From the NCBI RefSeq assembly GCF_900108335.1, contig NZ_FNVT01000018.1, positions 62,001-126,000 on the forward strand: 64,000 nt of DNA. The letters are read 5' to 3'. The notes beneath the pieces are model-generated. The model saw only the letters and a list, made by a program, of their open reading frames with translations. It searched no databases and was not told the DNA's origin. The translations under genes were made by a program, and so were the position numbers. This DNA is from Nonomuraea solani (GTDB lineage: Bacteria; Actinomycetota; Actinomycetes; Streptosporangiales; Streptosporangiaceae). This document shows positions 16,935 through 25,129 of this stretch, in pieces; the first letter of the stretch is position 1; each line of letters begins with the position of its first letter.

Positions 16935-17438
16935 TCACTTGGCGGCGAAGTTCTGGGTCCAGTAGATCGCGCCTTCGGAGTCCTCGACCGCGCCGACTCC
17001 GATGAAGGTGAACTTGCAGTTCATGATGGTGGCCTTGGTTACGGAGTGGTCCATCCAGGACTGCACGACCGCGGCCGGGGTGCGCTGGCCCTTGGCGATG
17101 TTCTCCGCCAGGTTGGTGCCGCCGGTGAAACCGGCCTCCTTGATGCGGTCGGTGAAGGATCGGCCGTCGCGGGAGGTGCTCGAGAAGTAGTCGCCCTCCG
17201 CCATGTCGGCCGAGTGCCCTCGGGCGGCCCGGTGGAGTTGGGGGTGGTGCTTGAGCGCGCGGCATCCCTTCTTCGCCCGCCGGGCATTGACCAGCCGCAC
17301 GACCATGTTCTCCCGCGCCGTTCCCACTTTGGCGGTGCCGGAAGCCGGGGGTGCCGTGACAGCCTGCGCCGCACTCACGGGCGCGGCGATCGTGATCAGG
17401 GCAGCGGCTGCGGCGAATAACCCAAAGGGTCGGCGCAT
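16935..17438 (-). CDS. Secreted CAP-domain (SCP/PR1-like) protein
   Basis: A 167-residue exported protein. Signal: LFAAAAALITIAAPVSAAQA. The CAP fold is shown by ENMVVRLVNARRAKKGCRAL, HSADMAEGDYF, NLAENIAKG, VQSWMDH and YWTQNFA, in family order. Bacterial CAP proteins are extracellular; some bind lipids or act on cell envelopes, but function is generally unknown. ATG 17438 has GGAGGAA upstream; the frame is open farther (to 17699) but that part lacks coding character. It stands alone, divergent from the duplicated TPR gene. Confidence 0.88.
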   Translation of the reverse strand: MRRPFGLFAAAAALITIAAPVSAAQAVTAPPASGTAKVGTARENMVVRLVNARRAKKGCRALKHHPQLHRAARGHSADMAEGDYFSSTSRDGRSFTDRIKEAGFTGGTNLAENIAKGQRTPAAVVQSWMDHSVTKATIMNCKFTFIGVGAVEDSEGAIYWTQNFAAK

Positions 17439-17654
17439 AGGAAATTCCTCCAGTTGCGGTAGACGCTGGACGGCACCGAATTCTGGCACAGACCAGACAT
17501 CGGCGATACCGCCGACCGAACAGTGCCGGAATCGACGTCTCTCCATCGCCCTTGCCTGTTCCGCAACTTCAGCATTCGCATCCTGCGGCATGAACCACGA
17601 TCTATGGCGGACGTGCGTGTGTGGTCGGCCGTATGTGACGGTTTCTCGGCGGCG

Positions 17655-19073
17655 TGACCGTGACACGATCATGACCGGGTGCGGATGAGGCGCGGACATG
17701 GCCGGTCGACAGTGGATGGGTCAGCGGGCGAGCTGCGGGCGAGGTGCCGAGCGGGCCGCTGAACCCGGCTGTGACCGGTTCGCTGGACAGGGTGTTCCGG
17801 CGCGGGTGATCACGAAGAGGAGAAGGCTTTGGTCAATGACGGGAAATGGGACCGGCGTTCGCTGTTGCGGGGCGCCGCCGTGGTGGCCGGCGGCGGGGAC
17901 GCGGATGCGTTGTTCAAAGCCGGGGAGTTCGAGCAGGCCGGGCGCGCATATGAGGAGATCCTGAAAACAGATCCCGAAAACGTGCACGCGGCCCGCCGAC
18001 GTGGCTATGCCGGGCTGCTGGCCAATCAATTCCCGGACGCTGAGAAGTACCTCAAGATGGCCATCGAGCTGGCGCCTGATGACAAGGACGCCCACCGGTT
18101 CCTGGCCGACTGCTATATCCGGCAGGACAAATTGGCCCTCTCCGTACCGCACTGGCGTGCGGCCGGTCAGGAGGGCTCGGCCACATTGTTCGCGGCGTTT
18201 CGCGGCGAGCCGTATCAGATCCATGGTGATATCGCGCAGGTGCGCTGGCTGCAAACGGACCCTCAGCCACTGCTAGAGGGGGTTTCGATCAACGGCGGAC
18301 CGTCGAAGCGCTTCACGTTCTACACCGGTGCGGCGTCGCTTGAGGTGTCGGCGACGGTGGCCAAGGAGGCGGGGTTGAGCGCCGTCGCCAGTTCGAAGAT
18401 GGATTATTTGAACGGCAAGGTGTGGCGGCACGGGGGTGTGCTGGAGTCGTTCAAGCTGGGTGGCATCGAAGTGCGCAACCTGCCCGTGTCGTGGATGGAG
18501 TGGGAGTCGGGCGGGGATGTCACCACGGAGAATGACGGCATGATCGGCACGTGGGTCTTCTACCACTTCCTGACCACCTTCGACTACGCGGGCCGGCAAC
18601 TGATCCTGCGCCGCCGCACCCCCGAAACGGCCGGTAAGGCACGCGCGGCCGCCGAGCCTCTGCCGTTGTGGCTGGCCCGCGAGACCGCGCTCCACAGCAG
18701 GGGCAGCATCGCCGGCGTCGCCGGCTCCGGCAGCGGGGTGGTGGGCGTGGGCTTCGGCGGAACCGGCGAGGTCGCCGCGGGCGTGCACGAGGGAACGGCC
18801 AAGCAGTTGGGGATCCGCATCGACTACGACCGCCCCGTCGAGACCTTCGGCCACAGCCGCCCGGTCGTCACCTACCCCTGCTACCCGAAGGAGATCCGCC
18901 TCGGCAACGCCGTCGCCAAGGACATCTACGGCTACACGAACCCGAGCCGGCCGCTCGACCCCAACGGGTTCGACTCGCCGGCCCATTTCCCGCACAGCTT
19001 CTTCAAGCCCTACAACGTCACCCTCGATTTCACCGGCATGAACCTCTACATCGCCCGCGGCCCGGCCACCTGA
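17655..19073 (+). repeat. Inverted duplicated unit, copy 1
   Basis: About 1.4 kb including the gene at 17829 and at least 130 bases upstream matches, in reverse orientation, the unit at 47713-49190. Upstream runs such as GACAGTGGATGGGTCAGCGG are shared exactly, so the duplication took promoter and gene together. Coding identity is highest in the N-terminal two thirds and falls towards the C-terminus. Confidence 0.85.
17829..19073 (+). CDS. TPR plus retropepsin-fold protein, signal-deleted paralogue
   Basis: A 414-residue protein. It has a twin-Arg start (DRRSLLRGAAVVAG), TPR-like helices at about residues 25-110, and two aspartyl-protease-like lobes. The lobe patterns (KLGGIEVRNLPVSWMEW, DGMIGTWVFYHFLTTFDYAG, RQLILRRR) follow retropepsins, but the catalytic D-T-G is Y-T-G (FTFYTGAAS), so it is probably inactive. 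Against the copy at 47713 it lacks 17 residues covering the hydrophobic signal core, so export is doubtful. TTG at 17829 has AGGAG six bases upstream. Its partner or ligand is unknown. Confidence 0.8.
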   Translation: MVNDGKWDRRSLLRGAAVVAGGGDADALFKAGEFEQAGRAYEEILKTDPENVHAARRRGYAGLLANQFPDAEKYLKMAIELAPDDKDAHRFLADCYIRQDKLALSVPHWRAAGQEGSATLFAAFRGEPYQIHGDIAQVRWLQTDPQPLLEGVSINGGPSKRFTFYTGAASLEVSATVAKEAGLSAVASSKMDYLNGKVWRHGGVLESFKLGGIEVRNLPVSWMEWESGGDVTTENDGMIGTWVFYHFLTTFDYAGRQLILRRRTPETAGKARAAAEPLPLWLARETALHSRGSIAGVAGSGSGVVGVGFGGTGEVAAGVHEGTAKQLGIRIDYDRPVETFGHSRPVVTYPCYPKEIRLGNAVAKDIYGYTNPSRPLDPNGFDSPAHFPHSFFKPYNVTLDFTGMNLYIARGPAT

Positions 19074-19144
19074 TCAAAGTTGGACGCGCCGCTCCAGGTG
19101 CGGGCCGGGTCCTCCATGGCGTCGCGCCCCCTCGTGAACCGCGG

Positions 19145-20101
19145 TCAGAAGGTGGCGATCGGGTTGACCGGGCTGCCGGACGTACCGGCGAAACGGACCG
19201 GCGCGACCGCGAGGTGGAAGTCCCACTGGCCGAGCTCGGCGGCCGTCGTCGCGCACGCCTCCAGGTCGCAGTTGTCGAGCATCCACAGACCCATCGCGAC
19301 GAGGCTCACGGCGTGAACCGGCATCAACACGTCTTCGTACCCCGACGGCTGAACGTCCTGAGGGGTGTCAGCGCCGATCAGCGCGACCTCCCGTTCGTGC
19401 AGCCACGGCAGGCAGGAGGCGTGCCAGCCGGCCTGCGTGAACCCACTGGCCTCACCGGCCTCGTGCCGGACGCGGCCGTAGCCGGTCCGCAGGAGCACCG
19501 CGTCGCCGGGGCGCACCCGCACACCCTGGCGACGCTCGGCCTCTTCGAGATCGTCGGGGAACACACCCTGCCCCGGTTCCAGCCACGGCACGTCGCGAAC
19601 CTTCGCGATGTCCAGCAGGACACCACGCGTGACGATCCCGTTCGCCGCCGCCGTGACGGCCGCCCACGCCGATCCCGTCGCGGCGTCGACCAACGAGTGC
19701 GGCCGCCCGTTGTACATCGTGCCGTCCCAGAAGATGTGGCACGGCGAGTCGATGTGGGTGAGGGTGTTGCCGTGGAAGGTGATGCCGAGTCGCTCAGACG
19801 AAAAGCCCCAGCGCCGGTCGGCGTGGAATCCGGGCACCGGCATGTTCTCGGCACCCGGCATGTCGGCGGCGCACGGGCACGTCGTCGTCGACCGCTCCAT
19901 GTCCTCCGGTACGGCGACCTCCCAGGCGCACGACACGCTCCTGCCATGGCGTACGGCCCGCGCCGCCGCCAGCCGGACGTCGTCGGTGATGTGGTTGAGC
20001 GTGCCGAGCTCGTCGTCGTCGCCCCACCGTCCCCAGTTCGACAGCGTGTTGAAGTACCCGAGCACGTCGTCCTGTGTGGGCATCGGTCGCTCTGCCGTCA
20101 T
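19145..20101 (-). CDS. Cyclase-family metal hydrolase (kynurenine-formamidase-like)
   Basis: A 318-residue enzyme of the PF04199 cyclase family, metal-dependent amide or ester hydrolases. The metal site HxDxPxH is present in FHGNTLTHIDSPCHIFWDG, followed by the RGVLLDIA block and the active-site region TGYGRVRHEAG. The substrate is unknown. I chose ATG 20101 (MTAERPMPTQDD) with AAGGAGCC upstream; the frame extends to 20392. No pathway neighbours identify the substrate. Confidence 0.87.
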   Translation of the reverse strand: MTAERPMPTQDDVLGYFNTLSNWGRWGDDDELGTLNHITDDVRLAAARAVRHGRSVSCAWEVAVPEDMERSTTTCPCAADMPGAENMPVPGFHADRRWGFSSERLGITFHGNTLTHIDSPCHIFWDGTMYNGRPHSLVDAATGSAWAAVTAAANGIVTRGVLLDIAKVRDVPWLEPGQGVFPDDLEEAERRQGVRVRPGDAVLLRTGYGRVRHEAGEASGFTQAGWHASCLPWLHEREVALIGADTPQDVQPSGYEDVLMPVHAVSLVAMGLWMLDNCDLEACATTAAELGQWDFHLAVAPVRFAGTSGSPVNPIATF

Positions 20102-20250
20102 CCCAGCATCGGCTCCTTCTGTCACGCGGTTCGAGGCACCGAAGGCTCGGTGTCCCGCCCTCTCCTTTGACATGTCAAGGCTCGCTGAGCCGGCATAATA
20201 CAAGATCAGCGGGCTGGTCGCGTCCACGGGCGTGGCGCGGCTGCGGGCGC

Positions 20251-20496
20251 TCAGGCGGGCTGACGTTCCTTCCGTTGCCGGATCAGTTCCTCCGGCAGGG
20301 TCGTCTCGAAGTCGATCAGCTTGGCCCAGGTCGGGGTCACGACGATCCGGACCATGCCGTCGCGGTAGAGGGAACATATTTCCGCCTCCCACTCGATTCG
20401 TTGCTCGGGCGTCATCTGGTAGGTGCTGGTCGTCTGGAGGTATTCGTCCGGGATGCCGTCGACGAAGTCCAGTTCGGCCCGGCCGCGGATGAGCAT
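20251..20496 (-). CDS. Small protein or C-terminal fragment downstream of MFS gene
   Basis: An 81-residue frame from ATG 20496; it is open up to a CTG overlapping the MFS stop at 20556-20558. The composition is protein-like and unlike antisense noise: AELDFVDGIPDEYLQTTSTY, then MVRIVVTPTWAKLIDFETTL. The last part reminds me of the C-terminus of pyridoxamine-phosphate-oxidase-like proteins, so this may be the tail of a truncated flavoprotein gene. No strong ribosome site is visible. Unassigned. Confidence 0.45.
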   Translation of the reverse strand: MLIRGRAELDFVDGIPDEYLQTTSTYQMTPEQRIEWEAEICSLYRDGMVRIVVTPTWAKLIDFETTLPEELIRQRKERQPA

Positions 20497-20555
20497 CTCC
20501 CGGCTGAGCGGCCGGTTCAGAACCTCGGCGGCCTCGTACGATTCATTGTCGTTTC

Positions 20556-21767
20556 TCAGTCGGCCACTGCCTGCGCAGGGGCCGGTTGTGGTGCGGACTG
20601 CGGGGTCCCGTTCGGCAGGCGCAGGGCCGGGGTGAGCATCGCGGTGGCAGCGAGCGACGCCACCGCCATCACGGCCATCGCCGCACCCGCGGGCAGATAC
20701 TGCGCGACCAGCCCGGCCAGCGTGGCGCCGGCCGCCTGCATCGCCTTCATGCCGGTGACGTGCAGGCCCAGCGCCTGACCGCGGACGTCTTCGCCGATCA
20801 GCGCGATCAGCCGTTCCTGCAGCAGCAGCGTGGACGCGAAGCCCATCGACGCCACCGCGACGACGCCGGCCGCGACCGGCGTGCCGAGCGGCAGCGCGAA
20901 CAGCAGGTACGGCAGCGCGAGCAAGAATCGCAGCGGAGTGACGTACCGCCGTCTCCCCCGCGGCGACATGAACCGCCCGGCGGCCAGATCGCCGAACAGC
21001 ATGCCCAGCGCCGCCGCGACGAACAGCGCGGCGGCGGACCGCGGCGCGTACGGCACGAACAGCGCCTCGCAGCCCACCACCAGGCCGTTGGGCACCCACG
21101 TCGCCAGATAGACGGCCCGGCGGGCCGGCGTGGACAGCAGGTGCCGGTTGACCTGCCAGGTGGCCGCGACGGACGGGCGGCCGGACGCCCGCGCCGGCCG
21201 GGCGCTGAGTCCCCACCGCAGCACCAGGGCCGCGACGAAGGCCAGCGCCGCGCTGATGGTCAGCGTCGCACGCGGCGACACCACCGCCAGCAGAATGCCG
21301 CCGAGCGCGAAGCCGGCGATCTGCATCGCGCCGACCGAGATGTTGAGCGCCGAACGGCCGAGCACGTACCCGCCCGGCGGCACGATCTCGTTGAGCAGGC
21401 CGTACCGGACACCGCCGCCGACCGAGCCGACCAGGCCCAGAACCAAGATCACCGCGAACATCGCCCACAGCGGCATGCCCGGCATGGCCAGCGCCACGCC
21501 GGCCACGCCGCCGGCCAGCGCGGTCAGCGTCAGCGCCGTACGCGGTCGCACCCGGTCGGCCACCGACAGCAGCGTGGTGGCGCCGACCAGTTCGGCGAAC
21601 GACGGCCCGAACATGCTCAACGCGGCCAGCAACGGGGAATCCGTATGGGCGTACACCAGTGTGGCGAGCGCCAGCCCGTTCAGCGTGGTCGAGGCGACCT
21701 GCGCGCACGAAGCCGCGAACAGGGGGGTGAACTCGGGCGTTCGAAACAGTTCCTGGTACGTACGCAT
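20556..21767 (-). CDS. MFS transporter
   Basis: A 403-residue membrane protein with about eleven or twelve hydrophobic segments, including VFAVILVLGLVGSVGGGVRY-like helices and the half-repeat of an MFS carrier. It resembles the drug-exporter type (DHA/enterobactin-exporter-like) rather than sugar carriers, but no substrate can be named. ATG 21767 (MRTYQELFRTPEFTPLFA) is the typical start of this group. It is divergent from a LysR gene, which probably controls it. Confidence 0.85.
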   Translation of the reverse strand: MRTYQELFRTPEFTPLFAASCAQVASTTLNGLALATLVYAHTDSPLLAALSMFGPSFAELVGATTLLSVADRVRPRTALTLTALAGGVAGVALAMPGMPLWAMFAVILVLGLVGSVGGGVRYGLLNEIVPPGGYVLGRSALNISVGAMQIAGFALGGILLAVVSPRATLTISAALAFVAALVLRWGLSARPARASGRPSVAATWQVNRHLLSTPARRAVYLATWVPNGLVVGCEALFVPYAPRSAAALFVAAALGMLFGDLAAGRFMSPRGRRRYVTPLRFLLALPYLLFALPLGTPVAAGVVAVASMGFASTLLLQERLIALIGEDVRGQALGLHVTGMKAMQAAGATLAGLVAQYLPAGAAMAVMAVASLAATAMLTPALRLPNGTPQSAPQPAPAQAVAD

Positions 21768-21905
21768 CGCTGGGGATTCCCTCACTCTCGTCCGCCGCCG
21801 GAACATCGACCGCAACCGGCTCGGCCGTCGCGGTCGACCCGGTCTCGGCTCACGACGAGCCTGCACCCCAGAGGGCTTATGCGTCTAATGCCACCTTTAG
21901 CAAGA

Positions 21906-21928
21906 ATTCATCGATAAGCTTGATGAAT
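21906..21928. promoter_or_regulatory. Dyad overlapping the LysR start codon
   Basis: ATTCATC (21906-21912) and GATGAAT (21922-21928) are perfect inverted arms with a 9-base spacer. The right arm includes the first bases of the ATG at 21927. No ribosome site precedes that ATG. A LysR-type autoregulatory site is plausible. Confidence 0.5.
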
Positions 21929-22838
21929 GCTCGACATCGTCCGGCTTCGCGTCCTGGCGGCGGTCGCCGCCCACGGCTCGGTCACCGAGGCGGCCAAGAC
22001 GTTGCACTACTCCCAGCCCTCGATCAGCCACCATCTGGCCCGGCTGGAGGCGGCGACCGGAGCCAAGCTGATCCAGCGCGTCGGGCGTGGCATCCGGCTC
22101 ACGCCCGAGGGCGAGCTGCTCGCCCGCCGCGCTGCGGAGATCGTCGGCCGGGTCGACGCGGCCGGCGCCGAACTGGCCGCCCAGCTCGGGCTGCAGACGG
22201 GCCGGGTCCGCCTCACGGCCTTCAGCTCGGCCTTGAGCGTGCTGGTCCCGCCCGCGGCCATGGCGCTGGCCCAGTCGTACCCGAACATTGAACTGCACCT
22301 GGCCGACGCCCATCCCACGGTGGCCCAGCAGCGGCTGCGCGACGGCTCGGCCGACCTGGCCATCGTGCACCGCTACGACGACGCCGTGCCGGAGGACGGC
22401 ATCCGCTACTCCTATCTCCTCGACGACCCGATGTACCTGCTCAGCCGGCGCCCTGGCCAGACGCTCGCCGACCACCGGGACTCGGCGTGGATCGCGGGCT
22501 GCGAGAACTGCCGCGGTGACCTGCTCCGGTTCTGCGAAGCCGCCGGATTCAGCCCGCGCATCACCTACACCAGCGAGGACATCGTCGTCGAGCAGGCATT
22601 CATCGCCGCCGGGCTCGGGGTCACCACCATGCCCGGCCTCGCACTGCACTCTCACCACGCGGACGGGGTCGTCGCCAGCGAACTGCCCGCCGAGTTCCGG
22701 CGCCGCATCTATCTCGCCGCGTTCGGCGAACCACCCGACCCGCCCGCCACCACCGCCTTCATCGCCGCCCTGCGCACCACCACCGACGCCCTCCGGCTGG
22801 AGGAGACGCCCTCTCCCAAGTCGGGTCAATCGGGGTGA
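21927..22838 (+). CDS. LysR-family regulator
   Basis: A 303-residue regulator. The N-terminal winged helix (MLDIVRLRVLAAVAAHGSVTE, LHYSQPSISHHLARLE) is followed by a periplasmic-binding-like effector domain. The start matches the usual MLD-RL-VL pattern, although no Shine-Dalgarno is visible, so the mRNA may be leaderless. It is divergent from the MFS transporter at 20556-21767 and probably regulates it in response to the exported compound. Confidence 0.9.
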   Translation: MLDIVRLRVLAAVAAHGSVTEAAKTLHYSQPSISHHLARLEAATGAKLIQRVGRGIRLTPEGELLARRAAEIVGRVDAAGAELAAQLGLQTGRVRLTAFSSALSVLVPPAAMALAQSYPNIELHLADAHPTVAQQRLRDGSADLAIVHRYDDAVPEDGIRYSYLLDDPMYLLSRRPGQTLADHRDSAWIAGCENCRGDLLRFCEAAGFSPRITYTSEDIVVEQAFIAAGLGVTTMPGLALHSHHADGVVASELPAEFRRRIYLAAFGEPPDPPATTAFIAALRTTTDALRLEETPSPKSGQSG

Positions 22839-22852
22839 CGAGGCCTCTGTCA

Positions 22853-22884
22853 CACGGGTTCGGTGCGGCCCCGCCGCACCCGTG
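22853..22884. terminator. Terminator between LysR and FAD-oxidase genes
   Basis: CACGGGT (22853-22859) pairs with ACCCGTG (22878-22884), with inner GCGG/CCGC pairing; alternatively GGTGCGG/CCGCACC around CCCCG. It lies between two convergent stop codons. Confidence 0.6.
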
Positions 22885-22916
22885 GGCGGAGGGGCCGTGA
22901 CCTGCTGGGCACCGAT

Positions 22917-24227
22917 CTATCCGAGCACCGGGTAATTCGCGCGGAACACGTTGTGCGGGTCACGGGCCCGCTTGATCTCCCGCAGCCGCGCCAGCGCGCC
23001 GCCGGAGAAGGACGTCGCCGCCGCGTCGCCGGGAGCCAGCAGCGTGTACGGCTTGCGGCCACTGATGTAGGCCCCCAGGTCGGCCACAACCTCGGCCTGC
23101 TTGGCGCGCGTCGCATCGGCCGCGTGCGGCAGGCCGAGACCCACCAGGCCGAGCAGGTACGGCTCGGCCACCGCGCCGCTCGCACCAGCCCCGCCGCCCG
23201 GCTCGGCGAGCGCCCCGCCCAGGTGCCTGATCTGCACGTTGATGAGCGGTTCGACCGGCTTGGCCAGCAGGAGCTCCACCGCGTCCGCGTCCAGGCCGGT
23301 GAGCAGCTCCGCACGAGCGATGGAGGGGGCCGGATCGGTGGGCTCGGCGGCGATGCCACCCAGGTCGGCGACCGGGACGACGCCGCGGCTGTCGAAGAGC
23401 GCGCCCTCGATCTTGTCGATGCGCGCCAGCAGGTCCTCCCCCTGAGCCGCCTCACCCAGGTAGGCCAGATCCAGCGTCACCATCGGCGGCGCGCCGGGTG
23501 GCTGGAGCCGGTTGATCCAGACGCTGAGTTCACGTGGCGCCTCGGCGGTGATCTCCAGGAACGCGTCGTACACCTCCCTGGTCCGGTGCTCCGGCCAGAT
23601 CACGCGCCCGCCGTACAGGACCGGCGCGGGATACAGCTCGAGTTCGAGGGCGGTCACCATCGCGAAGTCCCCGCCACCGCCGCGCAACGCCCAGAACAGC
23701 TCGGGATCGGACTCGGCGCTCACCCGGCCCGGCTCGCCGTCGGCGTCCACGATGTCGATGGCCCGTACGCTGTCGGAGGCGAAGCCGTACTTGCGGCTGA
23801 ACCAGCCGACCCCACCGCCCAGGGTGTAGCCGGTCACGCTGACCCCCGGCGCGCTGCCGGCCAGGCCTGTCAGCCCCAGCGGACCGGCCGCCGCCAGCAC
23901 CTGCCCCCACTTCACGCCCGCGCCCACCCGGACCACGCGCTCCTGCGCGCGTACCTCCACCTCGTCCAGCAGGCCGGTACGTAACAGGATCAGGCCTTCC
24001 ACATCACCCGAGGCGCCATGCCCGCTCGGTTGCGCGGTCACCGTCATGCCCGCCCGCCGCGCGTAACGTACGAGCGCCGCCACGTCATCGGCATCCGCGG
24101 CCTCCGCCACGGCCGCCACCGGCTGTCTGACGGTCAGATTCCACGCGGTGGCCGCCTGTTCAAAGCCGTCGTCATCGGGCAGGAGCACGCGCCCCTTGAG
24201 GACACCGCGCAAATCGTTGATCGTCAT
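22917..24227 (-). CDS. FAD-linked oxidase, BBE-like
   Basis: A 436-residue flavoprotein of the FAD_binding_4/berberine-bridge-enzyme family. The histidine for covalent FAD is in QPSGHGASGD. The Cys used for a second link in bicovalent members is absent (SAPGVSVTGYTLGGG), so attachment is probably through His only. The C-terminal BBE motif is DPHNVFRANYP. Such enzymes oxidise sugars or secondary metabolites. ATG 24227 has AAGGGAG upstream. The substrate is unknown. Confidence 0.9.
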   Translation of the reverse strand: MTINDLRGVLKGRVLLPDDDGFEQAATAWNLTVRQPVAAVAEAADADDVAALVRYARRAGMTVTAQPSGHGASGDVEGLILLRTGLLDEVEVRAQERVVRVGAGVKWGQVLAAAGPLGLTGLAGSAPGVSVTGYTLGGGVGWFSRKYGFASDSVRAIDIVDADGEPGRVSAESDPELFWALRGGGGDFAMVTALELELYPAPVLYGGRVIWPEHRTREVYDAFLEITAEAPRELSVWINRLQPPGAPPMVTLDLAYLGEAAQGEDLLARIDKIEGALFDSRGVVPVADLGGIAAEPTDPAPSIARAELLTGLDADAVELLLAKPVEPLINVQIRHLGGALAEPGGGAGASGAVAEPYLLGLVGLGLPHAADATRAKQAEVVADLGAYISGRKPYTLLAPGDAAATSFSGGALARLREIKRARDPHNVFRANYPVLG

Positions 24228-24391
24228 CGTCGTCTCCCTTTTCAGAGTTCTCAGAAGTGCCGCACCATGGGAGGGGCCGCGCCCCAAACCTCGATTCCGG
24301 CCCCGCACGTGCGGCGGTGCGCGTCAACACGCTGCCGCTTCGGCAGGTTCTCGCCGATCCGAGGACCGGCGTGGCCGCCGGACCACATGGT

Positions 24392-24769
24392 TCACGCGAT
24401 GAGCAGCAGCGCGCCGATCGCCAGCATCACCGCCGCGGTGGCGCCGTGGACGCCGTAGGCGGTCGCCTTGGGCCCGTCGCTGCGCAGCACGATCACCATG
24501 TCGCCGACGGGTATGGCGCTGGCGGCCAGCATGAACCAGCCCAGCTGATGAGTCGTCCCGCCGACCAGCACGATGAGGATGAACAGCCCGGAGACGATGT
24601 CGCGCAAGCCCTTGACGGTCAGCCAGGCATGGAAGCTGCGGCCCTCGGCCGGCGTGTCGGGGATCCCGAAGCCGACCGCGGCCTGGGGCGCCCAGAAGAA
24701 GCTGGTGCCCATGAAGATGACTCCCGCGCCGACCAGTCCGGCGAGCACAGTGGCGATGGTGCCGAGCAT
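24392..24769 (-). CDS. DUF4267-like small membrane protein
   Basis: A 125-residue protein with four hydrophobic segments (TIATVLAGLVGAGVIFMG, DIVSGLFILIVLVGG, LGWFMLAASAIPVGDMVIVL, AVMLAIGALLLIA). The order and the GLRDIVSGLF and HGATA motifs fit the DUF4267 family. Function unknown. It starts at ATG 24769 behind GGGA and is read away from the paired TAGC-N3-GCTA sites at 24784-24847, next to a truncated TetR start, suggesting it was the target of that regulator. Confidence 0.75.
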   Translation of the reverse strand: MLGTIATVLAGLVGAGVIFMGTSFFWAPQAAVGFGIPDTPAEGRSFHAWLTVKGLRDIVSGLFILIVLVGGTTHQLGWFMLAASAIPVGDMVIVLRSDGPKATAYGVHGATAAVMLAIGALLLIA

Positions 24770-24783
24770 GAGATATCCCTTCG

Positions 24784-24847
24784 ATAGCAGCGCTAGATGT
24801 CGTAGCGACTGTATTCCTATCGCGGATATTTTGTCTAGCGTTGCTAT
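24784..24847. promoter_or_regulatory. Paired TAGC-N3-GCTA operators
   Basis: TAGCAGCGCTA (24785-24795) and TAGCGTTGCTA (24836-24846) are each palindromic, and the 14-base blocks around them are inverted copies with one mismatch. They lie between the DUF4267 gene and the truncated TetR start. This is the arrangement expected for a TetR-type autorepressor controlling a divergent pair. Confidence 0.65.
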
Positions 24848-24856
24848 GATGTTGCC

Positions 24857-24910
24857 ATGTCCGCCATCGCCGAACGCCGCGAACGGCTGATCATCACGGC
24901 CGCCCGCGAA
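24857..24910 (+). pseudogene. Truncated TetR-type regulator (N-terminal stub)
   Basis: From ATG 24857 the first 18 residues (MSAIAERRERLIITAARE) look like the start of a TetR helix-turn-helix protein, then similarity stops and the frame runs into unrelated antisense sequence. The placement beside palindromic operators supports a former regulator gene now reduced to its start. Confidence 0.4.
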
Positions 24911-25015
24911 CCGGTCGATTCCGCCGTCCCGCGCCGCTTCGACGAGTTCGTGAGCTGCCTCCGCTCGGACAACCAGCGCGATGGTGGCGGCCAGTTCGCC
25001 ACCGGCACCATCAGC

Positions 25016-25096
25016 GGCGCCGCCCAGAATGGCGCCGAGCGCGTAGCCGATGGCCACGCCGGAGCAGCGCACCGAGGCGCAGCCGGTCTCGTCCAT
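25016..25096 (-). pseudogene. MFS (MHS-type) transporter fragment
   Basis: A short stretch reading VRCSGVAIGYALGAILGG matches the late-helix motif of metabolite:proton symporters. Neither side continues as a transporter, so it appears to be a leftover of a deleted gene trapped between the TetR stub and the LAL regulator. Confidence 0.35.
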
Positions 25097-25129
25097 CGCG
25101 CTGGACGGTGCGAGGACCTTGAGGCGCGA

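Noticed and set aside
21904..21921. Polylinker-like run with EcoRI, ClaI and HindIII sites next to each other
   Set aside because: It is part of a symmetrical LysR-type dyad in a natural divergent promoter, and no vector sequence flanks it.
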